Origin: Blautia hydrogenotrophica DSM 10507
Lineage (GTDB): Bacteria; Bacillota; Clostridia; Lachnospirales; Lachnospiraceae
Assembly: GCF_034356035.1 (NCBI RefSeq)
Contig: NZ_CP136423.1
Coordinates: 620,001 to 684,000, forward strand
Direction of reading: 5' to 3'
DNA length: 64,000 nucleotides
Positions 9,498 through 18,371 of this stretch are shown here, piece after piece. The notes beneath the pieces are model-generated. The model was not told the origin of the DNA, did not search any database, and was given only the letters and a program-made list of their open reading frames with translations. Position 1 is the stretch's first letter, and every line of letters begins with the position of its first letter. A program made the position numbers and the translations under genes.

Positions 9498-9647
9498 TTA
9501 TTCAAACCAAATAACGATATATATTTTAACATCGGAAGATAATGGAAATTCCCAAATTTGAATATCGTTTTTCTCCTTTTGTTTTAAAAGTTTTACAAAC
9601 TGTTGAGCACCATTTAATGTTTTATATTGCTTTGAATACATTTTCAT
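9498..9647 (-). CDS. Small conserved-looking hypothetical protein (49 aa)
   Basis: Reads MKMYSKQYKTLNGAQQF at the start and ends in IYIVIWFE. ATG at 9647-9645 with a perfect GAGGAGG site upstream, which makes translation credible despite its size. It is convergent with the methylase fusion gene. No family recognised; it is acidic-basic mixed with no membrane segment. The shared position raises a possible accessory role for the methylase, but this is speculative. Confidence 0.6.
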   Translation of the reverse strand: MKMYSKQYKTLNGAQQFVKLLKQKEKNDIQIWEFPLSSDVKIYIVIWFE

Positions 9648-9893
9648 AAAGTAGTACCTCCTCTATTGTTGGATCTTATGTTCGCTCTAACTTGGGTGTA
9701 TTGCAAGTAAAATCTAAAAAATATATAATTAAGTCATCTAAAACAGGAAAAATCTTAATTATATATAAAGGGAAATAAGGGGATTGTCTAAACTTATTTG
9801 ATATATTTGGGCAGATAAGCCATGTGGAGACAGTTGTCTTGATGTCAAAAGTCAAGGAATAAGATAGCGAAAAAGTGTAGAAAACAAGGGATT

Positions 9894-9943
9894 TCCGGGA
9901 GCCGGGGCTTGTCAGAGGACAGGTTCGGGTTCCCGGATTTTTT
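9894..9943 (+). terminator. Rho-independent-type hairpin
   Basis: TCCGGGA (9894-9900) pairs with TCCCGGA (9931-9937), followed by six T. It stands alone in a gene-free stretch (9648-10146) where no coding frame is convincing; its transcript is unknown. Confidence 0.5.
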
Positions 9944-10146
9944 CATTTTACGGGTAAGTGGGAACTGGTCTACTGTGAAAAACGGCGGAGAGTTGAGTGG
10001 ATAGGATAGATATTGAGTATGTTGTGGAGACAGGATGGATAAAAGAGGTGCCGAGTTGACAGGATTGTTAAATCAGATAAAACTTGCAATTCTTTTTATA
10101 TTCGATTAATATGCGACTACCTTGAAGATGCGTATGAAAAGTGCCG

Positions 10147-10177
10147 TTGACTTTTCCCTTGGGGCAAAGTTTATACT
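10147..10177 (+). promoter_or_regulatory. MerR-type promoter (19-bp spacer)
   Basis: TTGACT - 19 bp - TATACT, with a CCCTTGGGG dyad in the spacer. The over-long spacer is the hallmark of MerR-activated promoters. It drives the MerR gene at 10202, suggesting autoregulation. Confidence 0.7.
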
Positions 10178-10201
10178 GGTACTGGAAAGGAGGCCTATTA
10201 T

Positions 10202-11032
10202 ATGTTGACGATTGGAGAATTTTCGAGTATATGCCGAGTATCCACAAAAACACTTCGGTATTATGCAGAAATAGGATTGATACTTCCAGAAGAAATCAAT
10301 CCAGAAAATGGGTATCGTTATTATTCTATTAATCAGTTGGAGACGATGCTGTTTATTAATCGGCTGAAAGCGTATCATTTTTCGTTGGAAGAGATTAAGG
10401 CAATTCTTGAGTCAGAGGAGGCAATAGATGACAAACTATATGCGGCTCTTAGTAAAAAGAAAAAAGAGATTTCAATGCAAATGATGATGTATAAAAATAT
10501 GTTGGAGCAGATAGATGCTGATATGTCTGCCATAAGAAAGGGCAAGTCGATTATGTCATATATGGAAGATATTGGTATAGAACTGGTGGAGGTGCCAAAG
10601 ATGTATCTTCTGTCCATACAAAAGATGATTCAGGAACAGGATTTTCCTGATGAGTATGGGTATTGCTTTGAAAAGCTGTTTAAGAAAATGAAGGAAAAGA
10701 ACCTGACAGCATCCGCTCCACCAATGGTTTTATTCCATAGTGATGAATATAGTCCATTTGGACTGGATACAGAATTTGCTGTTCCAATCAACGAGTATGC
10801 AACGGGAACAAGGGATTTTTATCCTGGACTTTGTTTGAAAACTGTTGTTCATGGTTCCTACTCTCAGCTATCTTCTGTTTATGCGAAGCAAATTGAATGG
10901 GCAGAAAATGAAGGGTACGAAAATTGCAATGCACTTTATGAAGTTTATGTAACAAGTCCTTCGGAGGTTTTGCAGGAGAGCGATTTCATTACAGAGGTCT
11001 ATTATCCAGTAAAAAAGATATTAAAAAAATAA
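10202..11032 (+). CDS. MerR-family regulator with GyrI-like effector domain
   Basis: 276 residues. The N-terminal MerR HTH (residues 1-70; LTIGEFSSICRVSTKTLRYY) is followed by a coiled-coil dimer helix to ~120. A C-terminal GyrI-like/BmrR-type ligand-binding domain comes next, ending in SDFITEVYYPV. Such proteins sense small amphipathic drugs and twist 19-bp-spaced promoters into an active form. Start ATG has GGAGG 8 bp upstream. It is followed within 50 bp by a broken hydrolase gene, its likely target operon. Confidence 0.9.
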   Translation: MLTIGEFSSICRVSTKTLRYYAEIGLILPEEINPENGYRYYSINQLETMLFINRLKAYHFSLEEIKAILESEEAIDDKLYAALSKKKKEISMQMMMYKNMLEQIDADMSAIRKGKSIMSYMEDIGIELVEVPKMYLLSIQKMIQEQDFPDEYGYCFEKLFKKMKEKNLTASAPPMVLFHSDEYSPFGLDTEFAVPINEYATGTRDFYPGLCLKTVVHGSYSQLSSVYAKQIEWAENEGYENCNALYEVYVTSPSEVLQESDFITEVYYPVKKILKK

Positions 11033-11078
11033 AACAGAAAAAATGCGTCTACAAATAGGTTAAAGTAAAGGAGATATC

Positions 11079-12052
11079 ATGGATCAGAAAAGAATTAGAA
11101 AACTCGAACAAAAAATCAGCACTGATTATGGGAATACCACAGGCGTGGCGGTATTAAAAGAAGGAAAATTGGTATATGAAAAATATTTCAAGGGATGTAC
11201 AAGAGAAAGCCAGGTTCATGTTTATTCTGTAACAAAAAGTATTATTTCAATACTGATTGGGATTGCAGTAGATAGAGGATATATCCAAAGTATTGATCAG
11301 AAAGTGCTGGATTTTTTCCCTGAATACATAGTAAGAAAGAGAGAAAACACCATCCAAAATATCACAGTCAAGGATATGCTGACAATGACAGCACCTTATA
11401 AGTATCGTTTTTTTTGCTCCATATGTGAAATATTTTACTAGTGAGGATTGGGTGAAATTTTCTTTAGACCTGCTAGGGGGCCGGGGGGAAGATCGGAACA
11501 TTCCGATATGCACCTCTGATTGGTCCGGATATTTTTTCAGAAATATTAGTAAAAGCAACAGGGCAGTCGGTATTTGAGTTTGCAGATGAAAATTTATTTT
11601 CTCCATTAGAAATTCATGTAGAAGGAGATTTGATGTTTAAAAGCAAGGAGGAACAACTGGCATTTAATGAATCTATAAATACCAGCGGATGGGTACGGGA
11701 CTCATTAGGGATTCATACAGCGGGTTGGGGACTTACACTTTCCCCTATGGATATGGTAAAAATTGGTCAGTTATATTTGAATAAAGGCCTATGGAACGGA
11801 AAACGAATTGTATCAGAAAAGTGGGTGGAAGAAAGTACGAGAGAGCATAGCCGATGGAAGAAACATGATTTATCGTACGGATATTTATGGTGGATAAATG
11901 AAGATGGTTATGCAGCGATGGGGGATGGAGGAAATATAATTTATGTGAATACAAAAGATAAAATAGTTGTGTCATCTTCTGCGCTTTTTGTGCCAAAGGT
12001 AAGGGATAGGATAGATTTAATCAAAACATATATTGAACCAATATTTAGATAG
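11079..12052 (+). pseudogene. Beta-lactamase-family (class C) serine hydrolase, two frameshifts
   Basis: The first frame (11079-11441) has the serine motif SVTK and the following helix. A T8 run near 11410 shifts the frame, and a G6 run near 11482 shifts it again. Reading with one T and one G fewer restores a continuous product to 12052, including LHTAGWGLTLSPMDMVKIG-like sequence and YGYLWW...GDGGN, typical of the esterase/beta-lactamase fold. Both changes are +1 in homopolymers. The family contains penicillin-binding-like esterases and peptidases; the substrate is unknown. Start ATG after AAAGGAG. Probably co-regulated by the upstream MerR protein. Confidence 0.85.
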
Positions 12053-12098
12053 ACTGAGAATAAACTTGCTATTCAGGGCATTCTACGGTAAACTAAAA

Positions 12099-12117
12099 AA
12101 CCCTACATTATAACACC
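12099..12117. promoter_or_regulatory. Candidate operator, copy 1 (MerR gene)
   Basis: AACCCTACA-n6-CACC upstream of the double-HTH MerR gene. The same pattern recurs at 12915-12933 in front of the ABC operon, which suggests one regulator acts on both. Confidence 0.4.
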
Positions 12118-12160
12118 AGACTTATAAAATATGACATAATGAGGGATGGAGGTGCGTTGA

Positions 12161-12913
12161 ATGAATACATATAAGACAATAGACATAGCAAGGATAATCG
12201 GCATACATGTAAATACAGTACGCTTATATGAAAAATTCGGTTTAATTCCAAAACCAGAACGGTTAGGGAATGGTTATCGGGTATTTACTGATCTGCATAT
12301 CGAACAATTTAGATTAGCGCGGGCGGCTCTCCAGGTGGAAGTTCTTCAAAATGGACTTCGTAAACAGGCGGTTGACATTATTAAGGTTTCTGCTTTGGGG
12401 AATTATGAGAAAGCTATGGAATTGACCAGGCGATACATTGCTCAGATAGACATCGAAAAAGCCAATGCAGAAGAAGCGATACGGATTACCCATAGTATTT
12501 TATCGGGTATGAGTGAAAGCAATGTTGGAGTGCAGAGGACATATAGAAGAAAGGAAGCAGCAGATATATTAGGGGTAACGATCGATACATTAAGAAATTG
12601 GGAGTTGAATGGTCTGTTTACCATCAAGCGAACTGAAAACAGATACCGAGTGTACACAGAAGAAGATATGCTTCGCTTGAAAATTATACGCTCTCTTCGT
12701 TGTGCAAACTATTCTCTCTCTGCTATTTTGAGAATGCTTCAGGCCTTATCGGATGATCCGCAAACTAATATCCAAATAGCTATTAATACGCCAAAGGATG
12801 ATGATGATATAATAAGGGCTTGCGATAAGCTATTGACTTCATTGAATGAGGCAAAAAACAATGCTTTTTATGTAACTTGTCAGATTGAGAAGATGAAAAA
12901 AATATCAGAATAA
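12161..12913 (+). CDS. MerR-family regulator with two HTH domains
   Basis: 250 residues with two MerR-type winged helices: residues ~4-70 (IDIARIIGIHVNTVRLYE) and ~125-195 (KEAADILGVTIDTLRNWE). A short coiled region ends the protein. Tandem MerR domains are unusual but known; with two reading heads it may bind as a monomer or clamp two sites. The gene lies 77 bp upstream of an ABC ATPase/permease pair. Shared AACCCTACA repeats in front of both support a regulatory link. Start ATG with GGAGGTG upstream. Confidence 0.87.
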   Translation: MNTYKTIDIARIIGIHVNTVRLYEKFGLIPKPERLGNGYRVFTDLHIEQFRLARAALQVEVLQNGLRKQAVDIIKVSALGNYEKAMELTRRYIAQIDIEKANAEEAIRITHSILSGMSESNVGVQRTYRRKEAADILGVTIDTLRNWELNGLFTIKRTENRYRVYTEEDMLRLKIIRSLRCANYSLSAILRMLQALSDDPQTNIQIAINTPKDDDDIIRACDKLLTSLNEAKNNAFYVTCQIEKMKKISE

Positions 12914-12914
12914 A

Positions 12915-12933
12915 AACCCTACAGTTACCCACC
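12915..12933. promoter_or_regulatory. Candidate operator, copy 2 (ABC operon)
   Basis: AACCCTACA-n6-CACC between the MerR stop and the ABC ATPase start; matches the copy at 12099-12117 at both ends. Confidence 0.4.
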
Positions 12934-12989
12934 ATAGTTGGATTGGATGCTAATCTTTATTTCAGAATAAAAATAAGGAGGCATACGAA

Positions 12990-13718
12990 ATGGAAAAAAC
13001 AATCCAAATTTCCGGGCTGAGCAAATCTTATGACGGAAAGAAAGTGATTGAGAATCTCAGCTTCTCAGTTGCTGCGGGTGAAGTGTACGGTCTGCTTGGA
13101 GCAAATGGCGTAGGCAAGAGTACTACAATAGAATGTATCCTTGGGACAAAGAAAGCGGATTCGGGAACGGTTCGCATTTTGGGGCTAGACCCGTGGACGG
13201 AGCGAAAGCAACTTTTTAAGCAGGTTGGGGTACAGTTCCAGGAAGCAAATTATCCAGACAAGATCAAGGTAAAAGAATTGTGTGAGGAAACGACCTGCCT
13301 TTATAGGTATCCACTGGCATATAAAGAGCTGCTGCACAAATTTGGTCTGGCAGATAAGGAAAACGCTTTTGTAAACGAGTTATCTGGAGGTCAGAAGCAA
13401 AGATTATTTATTGTGTTGTCTCTTATCCCTAATCCTAGGGTGGTCTTTTTGGATGAGCTTACCACAGGGCTTGATACAAAAGCGAGAAGAGGTGTTTGGA
13501 AAAGCCTGCAGGAGTTAAAGAAACATGGCCTGACAATATTTCTGTCTTCTCATTTCATGGACGAGGTGGAAATTCTCTGTGACCGGATTGGTATCCTGAA
13601 GGATGGCGGATTCGCCTTTGAAGGGACTGTGGAAGAAGCGGTGACATTAAGTCCCTATGAGAAATTGGAAGATGCGTATTTGTGGTTTACTGGTGAGGAG
13701 GAAGAAGACAATGAATAA
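12990..13718 (+). CDS. ABC transporter ATP-binding protein
   Basis: 242-residue single NBD: Walker A GANGVGKST, signature LSGGQKQRLF, Walker B VVFLDELTTGLD and the switch histidine in FLSSHFMDEVE. It powers the permease encoded next, whose start lies within its 3' end (8-bp overlap), so the two are translationally coupled. DrrA/CcmA-like subfamily, usually export of drugs, lipids or peptides. AAGGAGG precedes the ATG. Confidence 0.92.
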   Translation: MEKTIQISGLSKSYDGKKVIENLSFSVAAGEVYGLLGANGVGKSTTIECILGTKKADSGTVRILGLDPWTERKQLFKQVGVQFQEANYPDKIKVKELCEETTCLYRYPLAYKELLHKFGLADKENAFVNELSGGQKQRLFIVLSLIPNPRVVFLDELTTGLDTKARRGVWKSLQELKKHGLTIFLSSHFMDEVEILCDRIGILKDGGFAFEGTVEEAVTLSPYEKLEDAYLWFTGEEEEDNE

Positions 13719-14454
13719 ATTTTTTACAATGTTGAAAACAGAACTGAAGTTATCCTTCCGGGGAATGGACATGGCTATTTTTGCTCTCTGTATGCCGGTA
13801 GTGGTTGCTGTAATTTTGGGAGTCATTTATGGAGCAAAAACAGCGGCTCCCGAAGTAAAATATACCTTTTTGGAACAGTCCTTCGGGGCATTATCGACCA
13901 TTGCGATTTGTGCAGGTGGTGTGATGGGGCTTCCGCTGTTGATTTCCGATTACCGTCAGAAAAAGATATTAAAAAGATATAAAGTTACGCCTACAAGTCC
14001 GGCATTTCTGCTCGCAGTGTGGGTGACGATTTATGCAATCTACTCGTTGCTGTCCTTGTGCCTTGTTTTTGGAGTTTTGTCCATCTTTTTTGGATGCAGG
14101 TTCAACGGATCGATAGGAATTTTCTTGTTCATGTATCTTCTGGTGATGTTTTCGATGTTCAGCATCGGACTTATGGTAGGAGGTGTTGCGCCTGATACGA
14201 AAACAGCCAGTGTGGCTGCCAGCCTCCTGTATTTTCCGATGCTCATTTTTTCAGGGGCAACCTTACCTTATGAAGTGATGCCGTCTGTATTGCAGAAAAT
14301 TGCAGATGTTTTGCCTTTGACACAGGGAATTAAGTTGCTGAAAGCAACTTCGTTGGGCCTACCGTTAGAATCAGTCTGGTTTCCAATTGCAATCATGGCG
14401 GTGGTCACAGTGGTCTGTGGAGGCATTGCCATCCGTTTCTTTAAATGGGAATAG
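13711..14454 (+). CDS. ABC-2 type permease
   Basis: 247 residues (MNKFFTMLKTELKLSFRG start) with about six hydrophobic helices, the ABC-2 membrane fold. It forms the membrane part of the exporter with the preceding ATPase, probably as a dimer. The ATG at 13711 overlaps the ATPase stop and is preceded by GAGGAGGAAG. The substrate is not evident. Confidence 0.88.
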   Translation: MNKFFTMLKTELKLSFRGMDMAIFALCMPVVVAVILGVIYGAKTAAPEVKYTFLEQSFGALSTIAICAGGVMGLPLLISDYRQKKILKRYKVTPTSPAFLLAVWVTIYAIYSLLSLCLVFGVLSIFFGCRFNGSIGIFLFMYLLVMFSMFSIGLMVGGVAPDTKTASVAASLLYFPMLIFSGATLPYEVMPSVLQKIADVLPLTQGIKLLKATSLGLPLESVWFPIAIMAVVTVVCGGIAIRFFKWE

Positions 14455-14524
14455 ATGCGGAATTTCTAGTTGACTTTGTGCCAACGATGATTTATAGTGT
14501 CACCTACTAAAGTACGGGAGTCGC

Positions 14525-14555
14525 TTGACTCTCGTATAATGTGAAGGTTTATAAT
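14525..14555 (+). promoter_or_regulatory. MerR-type promoter (19-bp spacer)
   Basis: TTGACT - 19 bp - TATAAT upstream of the MerR gene at 14576; ACTCTCG/CGAGAGT-like symmetry around the spacer. Likely autoregulated. Confidence 0.7.
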
Positions 14556-14575
14556 GAAGAACGGGAGGTGTTTTT

Positions 14576-15394
14576 TTGTTGAAAATAGGAGAATTTTCAG
14601 TCCTGTCTCAAATCAGTATCTATATGTTGAGGCATTATGATGAGATTGGTCTGTTGATTCCAGAGCAGGTAGATGAGTTTACGGGGTACAGATATTATAG
14701 TGAAAGGCAGTTACCAATTGCGGGAAAGATACAGGCATTGAAAAGCATGGGCTTGAGTCTGAATTTGATTAAGGAGATATTGACAAAGTACTCGGACAAC
14801 ACAGGGTTAAAAAACTATCTTGAGCTTCAGGCCATAGAGCAGAAAGAGAAGATAGAGCATATGCGGAAAAAATTGAATCTGCTTGAAACGACGATAGCCA
14901 ATTTGGATCGTGATTCGGATATTCCTTTGTTTAGTGTGGCACTCAAAAAAATCCCTGCTCATTATGTAATCAGTGTGAGAGGAATTATCGAAACACCAGA
15001 CAAGGAAGCGGAGCTTTGGGAAAGATTGGCGCAGGAAAGAAAAAAACAAAAAATACAATTTACGAATCCAGCGTGGAATATTGCAGTTTTCCATGATGAG
15101 GGATTTCAGGATAGAAATTTAGATGTAGAAATTCAGCAGGCGGTCATTGGAAAATGCCGTGATTCAGATATTATGAAGTACAAAAAGGTTGAAGAAATTA
15201 CTGCTGCAACACTTACATTTAAAGGAAGATATGCGTTATTGCCACAGGCAAATGAGGAAATCATACGTTGGATTGGAGATAACTGCTATAAATTGAATGG
15301 AAATCATTTTAATATATACCATATATCGCCTGAAATGGAGCAGTTAGAAGATGAGATGGTTACAGAAGTATGTTTTCCAGTTAGTCCAATTTGA
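14576..15394 (+). CDS. MerR-family regulator with GyrI-like effector domain
   Basis: 272 residues: MerR HTH (LKIGEFSVLSQISIYMLRHY), dimer coiled coil (~80-125) and a GyrI-like ligand domain ending in EMVTEVCFPV. TTG start (14576) with GGGAGG upstream. Its promoter and the one at 15438 share TTGACTCTC and a 19-bp spacer, so the BtrH-like gene downstream is the probable target. It is a paralogue of the MerR at 10202. Confidence 0.88.
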   Translation: MLKIGEFSVLSQISIYMLRHYDEIGLLIPEQVDEFTGYRYYSERQLPIAGKIQALKSMGLSLNLIKEILTKYSDNTGLKNYLELQAIEQKEKIEHMRKKLNLLETTIANLDRDSDIPLFSVALKKIPAHYVISVRGIIETPDKEAELWERLAQERKKQKIQFTNPAWNIAVFHDEGFQDRNLDVEIQQAVIGKCRDSDIMKYKKVEEITAATLTFKGRYALLPQANEEIIRWIGDNCYKLNGNHFNIYHISPEMEQLEDEMVTEVCFPVSPI

Positions 15395-15437
15395 TGTTGC
15401 CTGCAATTGTCTTACCAGAACTTTTGCGAATATGCTC

Positions 15438-15468
15438 TTGACTCTCAGACTATGCGAGGGCTTATAGT
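15438..15468 (+). promoter_or_regulatory. MerR-type promoter before the BtrH-like gene
   Basis: TTGACT - 19 bp - TATAGT; the spacer starts CTC and contains GCGAGGG, giving a dyad like that at 14525. Predicted target of the MerR at 14576. Confidence 0.7.
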
Positions 15469-15492
15469 GAAGGTCGCAAAGGAGGTTGGAGA

Positions 15493-16545
15493 ATGAAACG
15501 ATTGGAATTACCGCATCGAATGGCCGACTATCTATGTCCGGTGAATGGATTATGCGATGTTTACGAATGGAAAACCGGAAAGCGGATACCGGAAGAACTC
15601 ATTTTTTATGCAAAGGCAGGTTTTCAGATGATTTCTCAGAAACGAGCTGATGCACCTAAAATGATTTTCTTAGGTCAGGGCAGTATTGGAAAACGGGAAT
15701 ATGAATTCTGGAAAGAGATTATCGGATACGAAATAATGTTTGGAGAGGGAAAATGTTTTCGAACAACCTGGAAGGAAATATGTGCATTATTGGATAGGGA
15801 GATACCAACGATACTTTTTGGCCTTGATATGTTTTACCTGCCGTATCAACAGAAATTTTATCAGAAACAGCATATACTAGGACACGTAGTCTTGATGGTT
15901 GGATATGATGATGAAAATGCGTATATCCACGACAACTCCAAAGAAGGGGTTCAGCCAGTTCCCCTTTCAAATCTTGAACAGGCATGGGCAAAGAGCTATA
16001 TTGGCATCAGCAAGAAAAATACATATTTTGGGATTAACATGAAATCGCCAGAAACAGACATTTCGCAGATCGTACAAAAGGGAATGGCAACAAATGCAGA
16101 AATGTACTTACATTCAGCTTTGAGTTTTGTTGGACAAAAAGGGTTGGATAAATTTATGAAAGAGTTCCCGAAGTGGAAGAATGTGTTTGCACAGGAGGCA
16201 CTTTGTAAAATATATCTCCACTTTATCGAGTATACAGGGAGTGTGTTGCCGGAATTACCGTATGAAATTAGTGGCAGTCGGTCCGGAATTATAAATCCTC
16301 ACCGGGCGTCAAGAGATAAATTAGCGCAGGCGTTGCTAAAATATCAGGGTTCTTTTGGAGTGCCGGGATGGGAGGATGCCGCCTATTGTTTTGAGTGCAG
16401 TGGGGAAATTATACAGACAATTGTCGGGGGGTTCATAGAAGATGTAGGGAATATGTCCTTTGGGAATTCGGAAAAATATATTCCTTTTTTCCAGAAACTG
16501 AGAGAGCATGAGGAATGTGCTTTTCATATCATGCTGCGGGATTAA
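15493..16545 (+). CDS. BtrH-like (butirosin H N-terminal / DUF4872) protein
   Basis: 350 residues. The first ~170 resemble the BtrH N-terminal domain, a papain-like (C39-like) fold: NGLCDVYEW, FGLDMFYLPY, then GHVVLMVGYDDENAYIHD with the histidine and aspartate typical of that fold. The second half fits the helical DUF4872 region. Known BtrH transfers an acyl group from a carrier protein in butirosin synthesis, but most relatives are uncharacterised, so only an acyltransferase or peptidase-like role is suggested. It has its own MerR-type promoter and an AAAGGAGG site. Confidence 0.7.
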   Translation: MKRLELPHRMADYLCPVNGLCDVYEWKTGKRIPEELIFYAKAGFQMISQKRADAPKMIFLGQGSIGKREYEFWKEIIGYEIMFGEGKCFRTTWKEICALLDREIPTILFGLDMFYLPYQQKFYQKQHILGHVVLMVGYDDENAYIHDNSKEGVQPVPLSNLEQAWAKSYIGISKKNTYFGINMKSPETDISQIVQKGMATNAEMYLHSALSFVGQKGLDKFMKEFPKWKNVFAQEALCKIYLHFIEYTGSVLPELPYEISGSRSGIINPHRASRDKLAQALLKYQGSFGVPGWEDAAYCFECSGEIIQTIVGGFIEDVGNMSFGNSEKYIPFFQKLREHEECAFHIMLRD

Positions 16546-16610
16546 GTGGCAGATAAAATAGAAACAGCAAGTTTGCTCTTATAACTTTAGTGGCACAGCG
16601 AGGTGAGTAT

Positions 16611-17039
16611 GTGGGAAAGCTAATTGTACTTTCGTTGGATGAATCAGAAAAAATTATATATGACAAAATAATGAAAATTGTAGGAGAATCAGACATTTGT
16701 GTGGATAAAACATTATTAAAAGAGCAGGAACCAATGCGAATCGGCGAATTATATATTCAGTCGGAACAGCATAAAGTTTTGAAACGAGATCAGGAAGTGA
16801 GACTGACAAATATTGAGTTCCGAATTCTGTATGTACTGGCTCTTCATCAAGGTAGTATTCTTTCTAAAGAACAAATTTATAACTTCGTCTGGAATGGGGA
16901 GTATCTCCGGGATGACAGCAACATCACTTCCCATATCCGCCGCCTTCGAAAGAAAATTGAAGATGACCCTAGCCGGCCTGAGTATATCCAGACTGTACGA
17001 GGGGTTGGTTATCGAATGAATATGGTAAAAAAGGAATAG
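16611..17039 (+). CDS. OmpR/PhoB-type winged-helix regulator lacking a receiver domain
   Basis: The C-terminal ~100 residues are a full response-regulator DNA-binding domain (LTNIEFRILYVLAL, SNITSHIRRLRKKIEDD, TVRGVGYRM). The N-terminal ~45 residues are too short for a phospho-receiver and no matching receiver was found upstream. Start uncertain: GTG 16611 follows GAGGTGAG; GTG 16590 is in frame without a site. It may be a stand-alone regulator or a truncated one. Confidence 0.75.
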   Translation: MGKLIVLSLDESEKIIYDKIMKIVGESDICVDKTLLKEQEPMRIGELYIQSEQHKVLKRDQEVRLTNIEFRILYVLALHQGSILSKEQIYNFVWNGEYLRDDSNITSHIRRLRKKIEDDPSRPEYIQTVRGVGYRMNMVKKE

Positions 17040-17162
17040 GCAGTGTTCTGAAGCGTAACGTTTGGAATGCTGCCTATTCCTTTTTTAGAAACGAGTAGGG
17101 TTTGGTATGGTGTAATATCTGAGGATATATTAATAATAATTAGCAGACTGGAGGAATGGAAT

Positions 17163-17498
17163 ATGCAGAACAAAGTATGGGAACAGGTTGGATATTTTTT
17201 GAATAAGCTCCGTTGTGAAAATGTGACGAGGGACACCGCAGTTGAGGTGCCGGGATATAGAGATACACAGCAGGAATTGGAGGAGATACGTGAAACGTGT
17301 GAGGAGATAGTTCGTAGTCTTCCTGAAGATCAGTGGCAAACGTTGTTGGAGTGGATGGCAAAGCTGGAAGATATGAATTCTATGGAGGGGCAGAAGGCAT
17401 ACTGCCAAGGATATGTAGACTGCATCCTTCTATTAAGCGGTCTGGGACTTTTCCGGCAGGAGATATCTCCAGAGGAATTGATGAAACAGATACAGTGA
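17163..17498 (+). CDS. Hypothetical protein, helical
   Basis: 111 residues beginning MQNKVWEQVGYFLNKLR, acidic and helical; ends in a hydrophobic segment CILLLSGLGLFRQ. Start ATG 17163 has GGAGG upstream. No family recognised. It is followed by a clear terminator and by the prophage repressor on the other strand, so it sits at the boundary of cargo and prophage. Confidence 0.6.
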   Translation: MQNKVWEQVGYFLNKLRCENVTRDTAVEVPGYRDTQQELEEIRETCEEIVRSLPEDQWQTLLEWMAKLEDMNSMEGQKAYCQGYVDCILLLSGLGLFRQEISPEELMKQIQ

Positions 17499-17501
17499 CG
17501 A

Positions 17502-17547
17502 AAAGGCTCATTTTTGCAGGAGGATTCCGGTGCAGGGATGAGCCTTT
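17502..17547 (+). terminator. Terminator after the hypothetical gene
   Basis: AAAGGCTCAT (17502-17511) pairs with ATGAGCCTTT (17538-17547). Confidence 0.65.
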
Positions 17548-17600
17548 AAAATTACAGGAAAAACGTGATGTAAACACCGCCTGAATACAGCCTTTATCTG

Positions 17601-17945
17601 TTACTCTGAATCTGAAGGCATTTCACTCTCGGACAGCAACGCTTCTGTGGTGGCAAGGATGACACGGAGTTGCCCTTCATCACAGCGAGTAAGTAGACGC
17701 TCAATCTGCTGATATGTAGTATTGGTCAGATTCTCGTTTGGATAGATAACAGTATCTGCTGACAGGTTGAAGTAGCGGATTACTTTTTCGAAGACATCGT
17801 AGCTCGGATTGTTCCGGAAGCGCTCCAGGTCTTTGAGATATGGTAAAGAAATATCCAGTATTTCAGCTAATTCTGCTTGTGTGAGTTTCTTATCCATTCG
17901 TGCATTTTTCAGCACGATGCCGAACTGTCTTGGATGAATAGCCAT
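17601..17945 (-). CDS. XRE-family repressor (cI-like)
   Basis: 114 residues: HTH_3 near the N terminus (LTQAELAEILDISLPYLKDLE) and a short C-terminal tail. No peptidase domain, so it is not a LexA/cI self-cleaving type. ATG has AGGAGGTG directly upstream. It diverges from the prophage genes, and CCATAC dyads lie in the intergenic region. Likely lysogeny repressor or its equivalent. Confidence 0.83.
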   Translation of the reverse strand: MAIHPRQFGIVLKNARMDKKLTQAELAEILDISLPYLKDLERFRNNPSYDVFEKVIRYFNLSADTVIYPNENLTNTTYQQIERLLTRCDEGQLRVILATTEALLSESEMPSDSE

Positions 17946-17961
17946 GATATCACCTCCTGTA

Positions 17962-18146
17962 AGTATGTTAGTGCCATACCTTTGAAAAGTAAAAATGGAG
18001 ATACAATACTTTTTGAGAATGGTACAACCATACTTACTGGAAGAATGGAGATGTTTTTAATGGATAGAGGAGTGGCTTTACGGTTAAAAAAATTCAGGCA
18101 ATATCCGTAGAGAACTGCACCATCAATAGTATGGCAGAGCCATACT
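17962..18146. promoter_or_regulatory. Operator-like CCATAC dyads upstream of the repressor
   Basis: Three sites: GTATG-n7-CATAC near 17963, ATGGT-ACA-ACCAT near 18020-18032 and AGTATGG-CAGAG-CCATACT (18128-18146, perfect arms). This fits a repressor acting on divergent promoters. No gene was found in 17946-18371. Confidence 0.5.
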
Positions 18147-18168
18147 TCCACAAAATTATTATCTCACA

Positions 18169-18218
18169 TAGGGAAAAGGCGTGAACGCAGTGTTGTCTGC
18201 AGGAACGCCTTTTCCCTA
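18169..18218. terminator. Strong bidirectional terminator
   Basis: TAGGGAAAAGGCGT (18169-18182) pairs exactly with ACGCCTTTTCCCTA (18205-18218), followed by T-rich DNA. Confidence 0.8.
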
Positions 18219-18371
18219 TTTTGTATTTCAGGGAGTATGGGACATGGGAAAGGAGTGAGGAAGAAATGGGACCATAGAAATAATAGTCAGATATATGAAT
18301 ACATGAGATAGAGTGCCATTGGAAGAGATTGGACGGTGGAAAATACAGACTGTTATGAAAGGAACATAAGA

